Of a DNA stretch of 64,000 nt, positions 18,011-25,699 are shown piece by piece. Under the pieces are notes generated by a model. The model saw nothing but the letters and a program-made list of their open reading frames with translations, made no database searches and was not told the origin of the DNA. The DNA is taken from assembly GCF_040689395.1 (NCBI RefSeq), contig NZ_JBFAZX010000004.1, positions 62,001 to 126,000 on the forward strand. Direction: 5' to 3'. Source of the stretch: Dactylosporangium sp040689395 (GTDB lineage Bacteria > Actinomycetota > Actinomycetes > Mycobacteriales > Micromonosporaceae). Made by a program: the position numbers and the translations under genes. Each line of letters begins with the position of its first letter. Within the stretch, counting starts at the first letter, position 1.

Positions 18011-18561
18011 CCGCCATCGTGGGACTCGTGCATCAGGGCACCGTGTACATCGGCGGCGACAGTGCTGGCGCGTCGGGGTGGAGCCTCACCGTCCGGGCCG
18101 ACACCAAGGTCTTCCACAACAACGGGTATCTGTTCGGCTTCACCACGTCGTTCCGGATGGGGCAGCTCATCCGGTACTCGCTCAAACCCCCGAAGCCCGT
18201 CGGCGACATCGACCGCTTCATGGCCACCCGGTTCATCGACGCCGTCCGCGAGTGCCTCAAGGCCGGCGGCTGGGCTCGCCGCGACAGCGAGCGCGAGGAG
18301 GGTGGCACGTTCCTCGTCGGCGTCAAGGGCCGGCTCTTCACCGTCCACGACGACTACCAGGTCGCCGAGGCCGCCGACGGGTATGCCGCCGTCGGGGTCG
18401 GCGACGAGATCGCCCTCGGCGCCCTCTTCGCCACCGCCCAGTCCCGCATGGCCCCGCAGCGGCGCGTCGAGATCGCCCTGCGCGCCGCCGAACGCTTCAG
18501 CGCCGGCGTACGCGGCCCGTTCGTCTGCTTGTCCCAGCCACCGGGACTGCTTCCGGACTGA
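18007..18561 (+). CDS. Ntn-hydrolase (proteasome-beta/HslV-like) protein
   Basis: 184 residues, with a GTG start overlapping the tetR stop (GTGA). After removal of the initiator Met the N-terminus is Thr-Ala-Ile-Val-Gly, and the next strand GTVYIGGDSAG has the Asp/Ser pattern of 20S proteasome beta subunits and HslV, where the N-terminal Thr is the nucleophile. The middle carries EEGGTFLVGVKGRLFTVHDDYQV, also beta-subunit-like. True proteasome genes lie in another context, so this is a stand-alone member of unknown substrate. Coupling to tetR suggests it belongs to the same regulon. Confidence 0.65.
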   Translation: MTAIVGLVHQGTVYIGGDSAGASGWSLTVRADTKVFHNNGYLFGFTTSFRMGQLIRYSLKPPKPVGDIDRFMATRFIDAVRECLKAGGWARRDSEREEGGTFLVGVKGRLFTVHDDYQVAEAADGYAAVGVGDEIALGALFATAQSRMAPQRRVEIALRAAERFSAGVRGPFVCLSQPPGLLPD

Positions 18562-18583
18562 AGCATCGCACTACGGTGGGGCC

Positions 18584-19417
18584 ATGACGTTCTCGATCGT
18601 CGGGCGCTCCGCTGACGGCCAGTCCATCGGTGTCGCCGTCGCCAGCAAGTTCCTCGCCGTCGGTGCCGCCGTCCCGGCCGCCGAGGCCGATGTCGGCGCC
18701 CTCGCCACCCAGGCGTTCGCGAACCTCGCCTACCGCGCCCAGGGCCTCGCCATGCTGCGCACCGGCACCGCCGCCGCCGACGTGGTCGCCGGACTCACCG
18801 CCGCCGACCCCGGCCGCGCCACCCGCCAGCTCGGCGTCGTCGGCCCGGCCGGAGACGGCGCCACCTACACCGGCGACGAGTGCTTCGCCTGGGCCGGCGG
18901 CGTCGCCGGCGACGGGTACGCCATCCAGGGCAACATCCTCGCCGGCCCCGCCGTCGTCGCCGAGATGGAGCGGGCCTGGCTCGCCGCCCCCGGCCTGCCG
19001 CTGGCCCGGCGGCTGCACGCCGCCCTCGCCGCCGGGGACGCCGCCGGTGGCGACAGCCGCGGCCGGCAGAGCGCCGCCCTGTTCGTCGTGCGCCGCGGCG
19101 CCGGCTACGGCGGGCTGAGCGACGTCGAGGTCGACCTGCGCGTCGACGACGACCCGGATCCGGTGACCCGGATGGGGGGCCTCATCGGCCTCTGGGAGTT
19201 GTACCTCGGCAAGCCCGACCCGGCCACGCTGCTGCCCCTGGAGGGGGCGCTCGCCGACGAGGTCCGCGACCGGCTGGCCGCCCTCGGCCACACCGGCCTG
19301 GCCGGCTGGGCCGGCGTGGAGAACCTCGAGGAGCGGCTCGTGGACGGGGCGATCGATCCGCTGGTGCTCGCCCAGCTGCGGGCCGCCTCGTCCGGGAGCG
19401 GCGCGCCGGCAGCGTGA
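18584..19417 (+). CDS. DUF1028 family (Ntn-hydrolase-like) protein
   Basis: 277 residues. The N-terminus TFSIVGRSADGQSIGVAVASKFLAVG matches DUF1028; GNILAGPAVVAEME and GGDSRGRQSAALFVV are further family blocks, and the tail is FWELYLGKP-like (GLWELYLGKPDP). The enzymatic activity of the family is unproven. ATG 18584 lies six bases after TACGGT (18572-18577), so it has its own leaderless promoter despite being 22 bases after the Ntn-hydrolase gene. Confidence 0.85.
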   Translation: MTFSIVGRSADGQSIGVAVASKFLAVGAAVPAAEADVGALATQAFANLAYRAQGLAMLRTGTAAADVVAGLTAADPGRATRQLGVVGPAGDGATYTGDECFAWAGGVAGDGYAIQGNILAGPAVVAEMERAWLAAPGLPLARRLHAALAAGDAAGGDSRGRQSAALFVVRRGAGYGGLSDVEVDLRVDDDPDPVTRMGGLIGLWELYLGKPDPATLLPLEGALADEVRDRLAALGHTGLAGWAGVENLEERLVDGAIDPLVLAQLRAASSGSGAPAA

Positions 19418-19473
19418 CCCGGGCGGTTCAGCGCGGCGGCCCGGGTGCGGTCCGGACGCCGCGTGATCGCTCT

Positions 19474-20134
19474 CTAGTCGCGGCGGCGGGCCGGGGACAG
19501 GCGTACGACGCACGCGTCGGGGGTGCCGAAGGGCTCCAGCACGCCGCGCACCACACCGGCGTGCAGGCCGCACATCGCGTCCGGGTTCTGTGCGACCAGG
19601 TCCAGGAAGGGGCAGGTGCGCAGATGCACCTCGGCGCCGGCGTCGCCGGCCGGCTCGCTGTGCCGGCTCGGGTCGAAGCCTAGGCCGCGCAGCACCGTGG
19701 TGACGGCGTCGACCGGGTCGGCGTGCGGTGGGGCGGCCGCGGCCAGTTGCCGCCCCCAGTCCCGTCTCACGCGGGCGGCCGCCTGGCGGATGTCGCCGCG
19801 GATGGGGCCAGGTGCTCGAGCAGGGCCGTCGCCAGCGCCCGGTACGGCGCGGGGGCAGGATCGGCGCCGCCGGCCCGGTAGCGCCAGGCCGGGCGGCCCG
19901 GCGCGCCGCCGCTGGGCCGGGCCTTCACCAGCAGCCCGGCCTCGACCAGCCGGTCCAGGTGGGCGCGGGTGGTGGACAGGTGCTGCCCAGTGGTGGCGGC
20001 CACGTCGGCGGCGGTGAGCCCGCCGGCCGCGTCGCGGACCAGCCGCATGATCGTCACCCGGCTCACCGAGCCCAGCGCCCGGTGGCGGGGGTGTCGTTCG
20101 TCTCCCCGGTGGGACCTGTCCGCGATGTTTCCAT
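19474..20134 (-). pseudogene. Frameshifted SufR/COG2345-like HTH regulator
   Basis: Two frames together make one regulator. The HTH part (RHRALGSVSRVTIMRLVRDAAGGLTAADVAATTGQHLSTTRAHLDRLVEAGLL in short blocks) ends at 19767. The C-terminal part (DWGRQLAAAAP to CPFLDLVAQNPDAMCGLHAGVV, with a third Cys in DACVVRL) runs in another frame to 19474. The frames join well near 19790-19815 with a one-base shift. The ATG at 20134, just downstream of the operator, is also out of frame with the HTH. Cysteines spaced as in SufR suggest the parent bound an Fe-S cluster. Alternatively a GTGA-coupled pair (GTG 19770) makes two polypeptides. Confidence 0.6.
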
Positions 20135-20139
20135 GGTGG

Positions 20140-20153
20140 ATAACGTTATAACG
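20140..20153. promoter_or_regulatory. Overlapping palindromes between the HTH regulator and cysE
   Basis: ATAACGTTAT (20140-20149) and CGTTATAACG (20144-20153) are both perfect palindromes and overlap. They are the most AT-rich bases around and lie six bases before the ATG at 20134 of the minus-strand regulator. They are likely its operator and -10 region, facing the cysE-cysK-hmp operon. Confidence 0.5.
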
Positions 20154-20209
20154 CCAAACGACCTTTAAACCATGGAGGGGTCTTATGTCACCGCCGGTTC
20201 CCCTCGCGG

Positions 20210-20246
20210 CAGGGTCTTTTGACCCTGTCCGGCCGCTTTTGGCGGC
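20210..20246 (+). other. Double hairpin in the cysE leader
   Basis: CAGGGTC-TTTT-GACCCTG (20210-20227) is followed at once by GGCCGC-TTTTG-GCGGCC (about 20231-20247). Both have T-rich loops and lie 75-110 bases before the cysE GTG. This could be an attenuator or a mRNA-stability element; I see no known riboswitch consensus. Confidence 0.4.
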
Positions 20247-20323
20247 CGTACCGTTCCCGCCGTGATGACCGCCCCGCGCCGTCATTCCCTTGCTCCCGTA
20301 GGTGTCTCCTGTGGAGGAACGAG

Positions 20324-20884
20324 GTGCTGGAAGACCTTCGTGCCGCGTGCCGGCGCGACCCCGCCCTGTACGGCGCGCGGGTCGTCGAGGTCCTGCTCTA
20401 CCCCGGGCTGTGGGCGCTGTGGTGCCATCGGGTGGCCCATCGCCTGCACCGCGCCGGACTGCCGTTCCTGCCGCGTGCGCTGTCGCAACTGGCCAGGCTG
20501 GTGACCGGCGTCGAGATACACCCCGGCGCCGTCATCGGCAGGCGGCTGTTCATCGACCACGGCGCCGGCGTGGTCATCGGCGAGACCGCGCGCATCGGCG
20601 ACGACGTGACCATGTACCACCGTGTCACCCTCGGCGGTCGCGGCTGGTGGCGCGACGGCAAGGCCACCCGGCGCCACCCCACCGTGGGAAACCGGGTCGT
20701 TCTCGGCGTCGGTGCCACCGTCCTCGGCCCGGTCCACGTCGGCGACGACGCCGAGGTGGGTGCGCACTGTTTGGTGGTGGCCGACGTACCCGCCGGGGCC
20801 CGGCTGCGGGCGCCGGTCGCCGTGCCCGTGTCCCATATCCCGTCCCTCGCCGGCGTCACGCCGGCACACGTCCAGGAGCGCTGA
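20324..20884 (+). CDS. cysE: Serine O-acetyltransferase, short type
   Basis: 186 residues from GTG 20324, preceded by a GAGGAACGAG ribosome site. It makes O-acetylserine from serine and acetyl-CoA. The left-handed beta-helix hexapeptides are clear: GVEIHPGAVIGRRLFIDHGAGVVIGETARIGDDV, MYHRVTLGG and a late VGAHCLVV. It lacks the long N-terminal domain of E. coli CysE, like other actinobacterial and Bacillus short forms. cysK starts one base after its stop, so the two cysteine biosynthesis steps are coupled. Confidence 0.93.
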   Translation: MLEDLRAACRRDPALYGARVVEVLLYPGLWALWCHRVAHRLHRAGLPFLPRALSQLARLVTGVEIHPGAVIGRRLFIDHGAGVVIGETARIGDDVTMYHRVTLGGRGWWRDGKATRRHPTVGNRVVLGVGATVLGPVHVGDDAEVGAHCLVVADVPAGARLRAPVAVPVSHIPSLAGVTPAHVQER

Positions 20885-20885
20885 C

Positions 20886-21797
20886 GTGATTCACCACGAC
20901 GCCACCGACCTGATCGGCCGCACACCCATGGTCCGGTTGTCCCGCTTCGCGCCCGGCCTGCCGGTGCGGCTGCTGGCGAAGCTGGAGTCCATGAACCCCG
21001 GCGGCAGCGTCAAGGACCGCATCGCCGCCGCCATGATCGACGCCGCCGAACGCAGCGGCGAGCTCGCGCCCGGCGCCGCCATCGTGGAGGCGACCAGCGG
21101 CAACACGGGCATCGGCCTGGCCCTGGTCACCGCCGCACGCGGCTACCGGCTGACGCTGACGATGCCGGAGAGCATGAGCGTCGAGCGCCGTGCCCTGCTG
21201 GCCGCGTACGGGGCGGACCTCGTGCTCACACCCGCTGCGGAGGGGATGGCCGGGGCAGTCCGCCGAGCCCTGGAGATCGCCGGCGAACGGGGCGCCTTCG
21301 TGCCGCGGCAGTTCGACAACCCGGCCAATCCCGAGGCGCACCGCCGTAGCACCGCCCTGGAGATCTGGGACGACACCGGCGGAGACGTCGACGTGCTCGT
21401 CGCGGGCGTCGGCACCGGCGGCACCATCACCGGCGTCGGTCAGGTCCTCAAGGAGAAGAACCCGGCGCTGCGGGTCATCGCCGTCGAGCCCGCCGAGTCC
21501 CCCGTGCTGTCCGGCGGGACGCCCGGCCCGCACGGGATCCAGGGCATCGGCGCCGGGTTCGTGCCCGAGGTGCTCGACCCGGGCGTCTACGACGAGATCG
21601 TGCGCGTCGACGTCGAGCAGGCCCGCGCGGCCGCCCGGCGGCTGGCGCGCACTGAAGGGCTGCTCGCCGGCGTCTCCAGCGGCGCCGCCCTGCACGCCGC
21701 CACGACCGTGGCGCACCCGGCCGGCCACACCGTGGTGGTCGTGCTGCCCGACGGCGGTGAACGGTACCTCAGCACGCCCCTGTTCACCGGCGGCTGA
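20886..21797 (+). CDS. cysK: Cysteine synthase (O-acetylserine sulfhydrylase)
   Basis: 303 residues from GTG 20886. This PLP enzyme makes cysteine from O-acetylserine and sulfide. Seen are MNPGGSVKDRIAAAMI with the PLP lysine, TSGNTGIGLALV, MPESMSVERR, the phosphate loop GVGTGGTITGVG, GPHGIQGIGAGFVP and GVSSGAAL. The length fits the family. It is the middle gene of cysE-cysK-hmp; the next gene begins 70 bases downstream. Confidence 0.95.
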   Translation: MIHHDATDLIGRTPMVRLSRFAPGLPVRLLAKLESMNPGGSVKDRIAAAMIDAAERSGELAPGAAIVEATSGNTGIGLALVTAARGYRLTLTMPESMSVERRALLAAYGADLVLTPAAEGMAGAVRRALEIAGERGAFVPRQFDNPANPEAHRRSTALEIWDDTGGDVDVLVAGVGTGGTITGVGQVLKEKNPALRVIAVEPAESPVLSGGTPGPHGIQGIGAGFVPEVLDPGVYDEIVRVDVEQARAAARRLARTEGLLAGVSSGAALHAATTVAHPAGHTVVVVLPDGGERYLSTPLFTGG

Positions 21798-21821
21798 TCC
21801 TTCGGCCGCCGCCCAGCAACC

Positions 21822-21851
21822 AACCCCTCCCAGCGACGAACCCCTCCCAGC
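21822..21851. repeat. 13-bp direct repeat before hmp
   Basis: AACCCCTCCCAGC occurs at 21822-21834 and again at 21839-21851 in the gap between cysK and hmp. It could be a regulator site or simple duplication; no palindromic symmetry is present. Confidence 0.5.
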
Positions 21852-21867
21852 AAAGACAAGGAGCATC

Positions 21868-23082
21868 ATGCTCAGCCCCTCGTCCGCCACTGTCGTCCGT
21901 GCGACCCTGCCGGTCGTGCGCGAGCACGGCGAAGCGATCACCGGCGCCTTCTACTCGCGGATGTTCGCCGCCCACCCCGACCTGCTGGACCTGTTCAACC
22001 GGGGCAACCAGGCCACCGGCCGGCAGCGCCAGGCCCTGGCCGCGGCCGTCGTGGCCTACGCCGGGCACCTGCTCGGCGAGGACACGGTGCCGTGGGGGCC
22101 GGTCGTTGAGCGCATCGCCCACAAGCACGCGTCGCTGGGCATCGCGCCAGCGCAGTATCCGATCGTCGGCCGGCACCTGATGGCCGCCGTCGGGCAGGTG
22201 CTCGGCGACGCGGTCACCGACGAGGTGGCCCGTGCCTGGGACGAGGTCTACTGGCTGTTCGCCTGCGAGCTGGTCGCCCGCGAGGCCCGGCTGTACCACG
22301 CCGCCGGTCTGGACGAGCCCGCCGCGGTCTGGCGCGCCTGGCGCGTCGTCGAGCGCACCGTCGAGACCGACGACGTCGTCTCCTTCACGGTCGTACCCGC
22401 CGACGGCGCGCCGGCCGGTGAGTTCGTCCCGGGGCAGTACGTCTCGGTCGCCGTCGACCTCGGCGACGGCGCGGGCCGGCAGATCCGCCAGTACAGCCTG
22501 TCCGGGGCGCCGGGGCTGCCCACGTGGCAGATCACCGTCAAGCGGGTGCGCGGACAGGCCGGCAGCCCCGACGGGGCCGTGTCGAGCTTCCTGCACGAGC
22601 GGGTCGCCGTGGGTGACCTGCTGCGCCTGAGCCCGCCGTTCGGTGACGTCAGCAGCGTGCCCGGCGACGGCCCGCTGGTGCTGGTCAGCGCGGGCATCGG
22701 CATCACGCCGGCGATGTCGGCGCTGCACCACCTGGCCCGGCGCGACGCCGGACGCCCGGTCGTGCTGGTGCACGCCGACCGGACCGGTGACACCCATGCC
22801 CTGCGCCGGCACCTGCCCGAGCTTCGCCGCGCCCTGCCGGGGCTGCGGATGCACCTGTGGTACGAGCACGGTGCCCCGGACGCGGCGCTGGCGACGCTGG
22901 CCACCCGCGTCGACACCGGCCGGGTCGATCCCGCGCTCATCCCCGTGCCGGCCGACGCCGACGTGCACCTGTGCGGGCCGCTGCCGTTCATGAACCACGT
23001 GCGCGCCGGCCTGTTGCGCCGGGGCGTGCCGGGCGAACGGATCGCCTACGAGGTCTTCGGGCCCGAAATGCTGCCCAACTAG
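21868..23082 (+). CDS. hmp: Flavohemoprotein (nitric oxide dioxygenase)
   Basis: 404 residues from ATG 21868 with an AAGGAG ribosome site. It oxidises NO to nitrate with O2 and NADPH. The N-terminal globin (residues 1-140) has FYSRMFAAHPDLLDLFN and the heme-ligand His in IAHKHASLGI. The FAD domain has FVPGQYVSVAV and RQYSLSG, and the NAD(P)H domain GIGITPAMSALHHL and LCGPLPFM. Placement with cysteine genes and an Fe-S-type regulator suggests a nitrosative-stress setting, where cysteine is needed to rebuild Fe-S clusters. Confidence 0.95.
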   Translation: MLSPSSATVVRATLPVVREHGEAITGAFYSRMFAAHPDLLDLFNRGNQATGRQRQALAAAVVAYAGHLLGEDTVPWGPVVERIAHKHASLGIAPAQYPIVGRHLMAAVGQVLGDAVTDEVARAWDEVYWLFACELVAREARLYHAAGLDEPAAVWRAWRVVERTVETDDVVSFTVVPADGAPAGEFVPGQYVSVAVDLGDGAGRQIRQYSLSGAPGLPTWQITVKRVRGQAGSPDGAVSSFLHERVAVGDLLRLSPPFGDVSSVPGDGPLVLVSAGIGITPAMSALHHLARRDAGRPVVLVHADRTGDTHALRRHLPELRRALPGLRMHLWYEHGAPDAALATLATRVDTGRVDPALIPVPADADVHLCGPLPFMNHVRAGLLRRGVPGERIAYEVFGPEMLPN

Positions 23083-23183
23083 ATCACGCATCCCGGCAGT
23101 ACCACTGTCGCGGGGCTTTGGTCCCAGCCTGCACGGGACGCGCGGCACATGTCGCGCCGGTTTGGCTGCACGAGGCTGGGTTC

Positions 23184-23204
23184 TGCGGCACCTGATGTGC
23201 CGCA
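23184..23204. promoter_or_regulatory. Perfect 8-bp inverted repeat downstream of hmp
   Basis: TGCGGCAC (23184-23191), 5-base centre, GTGCCGCA (23197-23204). It may be the hmp terminator or an operator for the small reading frame at 23248. Confidence 0.5.
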
Positions 23205-23247
23205 TCGGTGTGGCAGCACGCCGATCAGCACCGAGGAGTGATCAACC

Positions 23248-23403
23248 TTGCCGCCACGCCCGGCCCCGGACGCCGCCCTGACCCCCTCGACGGACACGGT
23301 GCCGGGCGTGGCCCCACTCCTGGCCGCCCGCCGCTTCCTGACCAGGCAGACCGTGGGCGACCACGGCCGGGCCCTGCACCAGGTGGAGCTCGTGCCGCTC
23401 TAG
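23248..23403 (+). pseudogene. Possible N-terminal remnant of nitrate reductase alpha subunit
   Basis: A 51-residue frame starting TTG 23248 behind a GAGGAG ribosome site. Residues APLLAARRFLTRQTVGDHGRALHQV resemble the extreme N-terminus of NarG (pattern RRFFTRG...R.VH), but the frame then stops (VELVPL), and no molybdopterin domain follows. With hmp next door, a deleted respiratory nitrate reductase operon is a reasonable idea. The match is short, so it could also be a chance small protein. Confidence 0.35.
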
Positions 23404-23426
23404 AGCCCGGTCGGTATGGTCCAGGG

Positions 23427-23762
23427 ATGGCATTGTCACCGTCGGACGAGGTCGCCGCCGCGCTGCGGGAGTTCGCCGAGCGCATCGACGTGTTCGACAC
23501 CGCGCCGCGAGCGGCCGTCGTCGAGGTCAGGGTCGGCGAGCGTGCGGTAGCGCTACGAGCACCCGTGGTGAAGGCACTCGTCGAGGCGTTGCGGGCATAC
23601 CAGGACCCACGCGATCGCGGCACCTGCGACCACTGCGGCGGCCCGCGACTGGACGACAACTTCATGTGCGCCGACTGCGGCCGGCCCAGCGGCCTGTTCG
23701 GCCAGCTGCTGCGCGAGCGGGCGGCCCGATACGAGGGCCCGCCGGGGCAGCTGCCCGGCTGA
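23427..23762 (+). CDS. Small zinc-ribbon protein
   Basis: 111 residues. The N-terminal half is helical with a short beta piece (VVEVRVGERAVALRAPVV). The C-terminal half has CDHCGG and, after 9 residues, CADCGRP, a four-cysteine zinc ribbon, followed by a basic helix. I do not know a function. ATG 23427 is six bases behind TATGGT (23415-23420), so it has its own leaderless promoter. It is convergent with the glycosylase gene. Confidence 0.7.
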   Translation: MALSPSDEVAAALREFAERIDVFDTAPRAAVVEVRVGERAVALRAPVVKALVEALRAYQDPRDRGTCDHCGGPRLDDNFMCADCGRPSGLFGQLLRERAARYEGPPGQLPG

Positions 23763-23774
23763 TCGAGAGCCCCG

Positions 23775-24371
23775 TCAGGCGGGGCGCGCGGCCTCGCGTA
23801 GCCGGGCGAATGCTTCGGCGAGCTGGTCGAGCTGGTAGTGGGCGTTGAGGCCGCTCGGGTTGGGCAGGATCCACACTCGCGTCGCCCCGGTGCCGGGACC
23901 GAGCAGCGCGGCGTCCTGCGGACCCACCTTCGCGTGTTGCACGCCGAATGCTGTGCGGAACGCCGTCACGCCGAGGACGGCGAGCCACCGCGGCGCGTAG
24001 CGGGCGACCTTGGCGCGCAGGATCGCGCCGCCGGCGGTGAGCTCCTCGCGGGTGAGCTCGTCGGCGCGGGCCGTGGCGCGGGCGGCCAGGTTGGTGATGC
24101 CGAGCCCATGCCCGGGAAGGAGATCCTGCTCGTCGGGGCGCAGCTGCCGGGGTGTGAACCCGCCGAGATGCAGCGCGGGCCAGAACCGGTTGCCGGGCCG
24201 GGCGAAGTGGTGCCCGGTGGCCGCCGACCACAGACCGGGGTTGATGCCGCACAGCAGGACGTCGAGCCCGGGCGCGATCACGTCGGGCAGCAACCGGCCG
24301 GCGGCGGCGAGGAGGTCCTCCCGGCTCGGCCGCACGCGCGGCGGCCCGCTCCGGTGCACCGTCGACGCCAT
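23775..24371 (-). CDS. mug: G/U mismatch-specific DNA glycosylase
   Basis: 198 residues from ATG 24371; ATG 24383 is possible. It belongs to the Mug/TDG branch of uracil-DNA glycosylases, which removes uracil or thymine mispaired with guanine. Seen are the active-site motif LLCGINPGLWSAATGHHFARPGNRFWP with the catalytic Asn, GITNLAARATARADEL, LAVLGVTAFRTAF and NPSGLNAHY. Length is right for the family. It is divergent from the RidA gene with only about 50 bases between. Confidence 0.9.
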   Translation of the reverse strand: MASTVHRSGPPRVRPSREDLLAAAGRLLPDVIAPGLDVLLCGINPGLWSAATGHHFARPGNRFWPALHLGGFTPRQLRPDEQDLLPGHGLGITNLAARATARADELTREELTAGGAILRAKVARYAPRWLAVLGVTAFRTAFGVQHAKVGPQDAALLGPGTGATRVWILPNPSGLNAHYQLDQLAEAFARLREAARPA

Positions 24372-24423
24372 GCCGACAAGCATGCCAGGGCGGGCGCGGC
24401 GGCCGTCGTCTAGCGTTCGAGCC

Positions 24424-24843
24424 ATGGGCGAGCGGCGGTTGATTTCCAGTGGTTCCACGTTCGAGCAGGAGATCGGATATTCCCGGGCGGTCGTGGACGG
24501 CGACTGGGTGCACGTGTCGGGGACTACGGGGTTCGACTACGCCGCGATGACGATCTCGGCGGACGTCGTCGAACAGGCGGAGCAGTGCTGGCGGAACATC
24601 GACGCGGCGCTGCGGGAGGCGGGCGCCTCGGTCGCCGACGTGGTCCGGGTCCGGTATCTGCTGCCGGACGCGGCGGACTTCGAGCCGTGCTGGCCGGTGC
24701 TGCGGCGCTGGATGGACGGGGTGCGTCCGGCGGCGACGATGCAGGTGTGCGGGCTGTCGGATCCCCGGATGCGGATCGAGATCGAGGTCACGGCCCGGCG
24801 GGCGGGCAGCCGGGTCGCCCCGGGGCTCGGCTGGCCCCGTTAG
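24424..24843 (+). CDS. RidA (YjgF/YER057c/UK114) family protein
   Basis: 139 residues. RidA proteins deaminate reactive enamine/imine intermediates. Seen are SSGSTFEQEIGYSRAVVDGDWVHVSGTTG, QAEQCWRNIDAALREAGASVADVVRV and the C-terminal TMQVCGLSDPRMRIEIEVTA. The usual Arg near position 105 is replaced in this AALREAG/CGLSDP subtype, so imine deaminase activity is not assured. TAGCGT (24411-24416) seven bases before ATG suggests a leaderless mRNA. Confidence 0.85.
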   Translation: MGERRLISSGSTFEQEIGYSRAVVDGDWVHVSGTTGFDYAAMTISADVVEQAEQCWRNIDAALREAGASVADVVRVRYLLPDAADFEPCWPVLRRWMDGVRPAATMQVCGLSDPRMRIEIEVTARRAGSRVAPGLGWPR

Positions 24844-24870
24844 GCCCCGTTAGGCCCCGTTAGGCCCCGG
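24841..24870. repeat. 10-bp tandem repeat at the RidA stop codon
   Basis: TAGGCCCCGT is repeated three times (24841-24850, 24851-24860, 24861-24870 with the last base changed), and the preceding GGCCCCGT is a partial copy. The first unit supplies the TAG stop. Confidence 0.8.
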
Positions 24871-24911
24871 TTGGGGGCCACGGATGGGAGCACGGACGGG
24901 AGAAGGAGCGG

Positions 24912-25592
24912 TCAGGCGTTCTCGAGCGTGATGTCCAGCGCGACGGCCAGGACGCGTGACAGGCCGACCGGGTCGTCGGTGGCGATCGTGGCCCCGGCCA
25001 GCCCGGCCGCGCCGCCGATGCCGTCGAGCGTGCAGCCCTCGAGGCGGGCCCCGGCGGAGATGGCGAAGTCGAACCGGGCGCCGCTGAGGTCGCAGTCGAT
25101 GAACGCCGCCCCGGACAGGTCGGCGCCGGTGAAGTCCGCCTCCGTCAGGTCGGTGCCGGTGAATGTGACGGCGTGCAGGTGCGCACCCCGGAAGATGCTG
25201 CGCTCGGCCCGGCAGTCGCGGACGGTGACGTCGTGCAGGGTCCCGTCGAGCCACTGCAGCCCGGTCAGCCACGAGTCGCGGACGGTGACGCGGTGCATGA
25301 CCGACTGGTCGGCGCGGACCTCGGCGAGGCTCGTGTCCTCGATGAGGCAGTCGGTGAGGATGGATCCGGCGAGGGCGGTACCGGTGAGGTCGGCGCGCTT
25401 GAACCGGCACTGGACGAACTCGGCGCCCTTGGCGGTGCGCCCCGCGAGGTCGAGGTCGTAGAAGCCGAGTGCCTTGTACGTCGCGTCGTCGCGCAGGTCG
25501 TCCTCGTCCGGGGTGGCGAGCACGAGCGCGGTCGGCGGCCGGGGCCGGGCGGGCGCGGTGTGCGCCGTTGGCAGCACCGACTGGGTGGGCAT
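24912..25592 (-). CDS. Pentapeptide-repeat protein
   Basis: 226 residues. From about residue 65 the A(D/N)LxX pattern repeats: CRFKRADLTGTALAGSILTDCLIEDTSL, then CRAERSIFRGAHLHAVTFTGTDLTEADFTGADLSGAAFIDCDL in short blocks, giving roughly a dozen and a half coils of a right-handed quadrilateral beta-helix. Some such proteins mimic DNA and protect gyrase, but no specific sign of that is seen. ATG 25592 lies seven bases from TAACGT (25605-25600), a leaderless start. Confidence 0.88.
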   Translation of the reverse strand: MPTQSVLPTAHTAPARPRPPTALVLATPDEDDLRDDATYKALGFYDLDLAGRTAKGAEFVQCRFKRADLTGTALAGSILTDCLIEDTSLAEVRADQSVMHRVTVRDSWLTGLQWLDGTLHDVTVRDCRAERSIFRGAHLHAVTFTGTDLTEADFTGADLSGAAFIDCDLSGARFDFAISAGARLEGCTLDGIGGAAGLAGATIATDDPVGLSRVLAVALDITLENA

Positions 25593-25699
25593 GGGTGTGA
25601 CGTTAGTGGCAGCTGTGACGGTCCGCCGCACCGCCCGCCAGGCGGCCGGGGAAAATCATCGGGCAATCGCGGCGACGTGTGCCTATCCTTGCGAGCGTC

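Noticed and set aside
20262..20323. Cysteine-containing leader peptide (cys attenuator uORF) before cysE
   Set aside because: The frame starting at 20262 continues far into cysE in another frame, its cysteines are scattered, and no stop lies before cysE.
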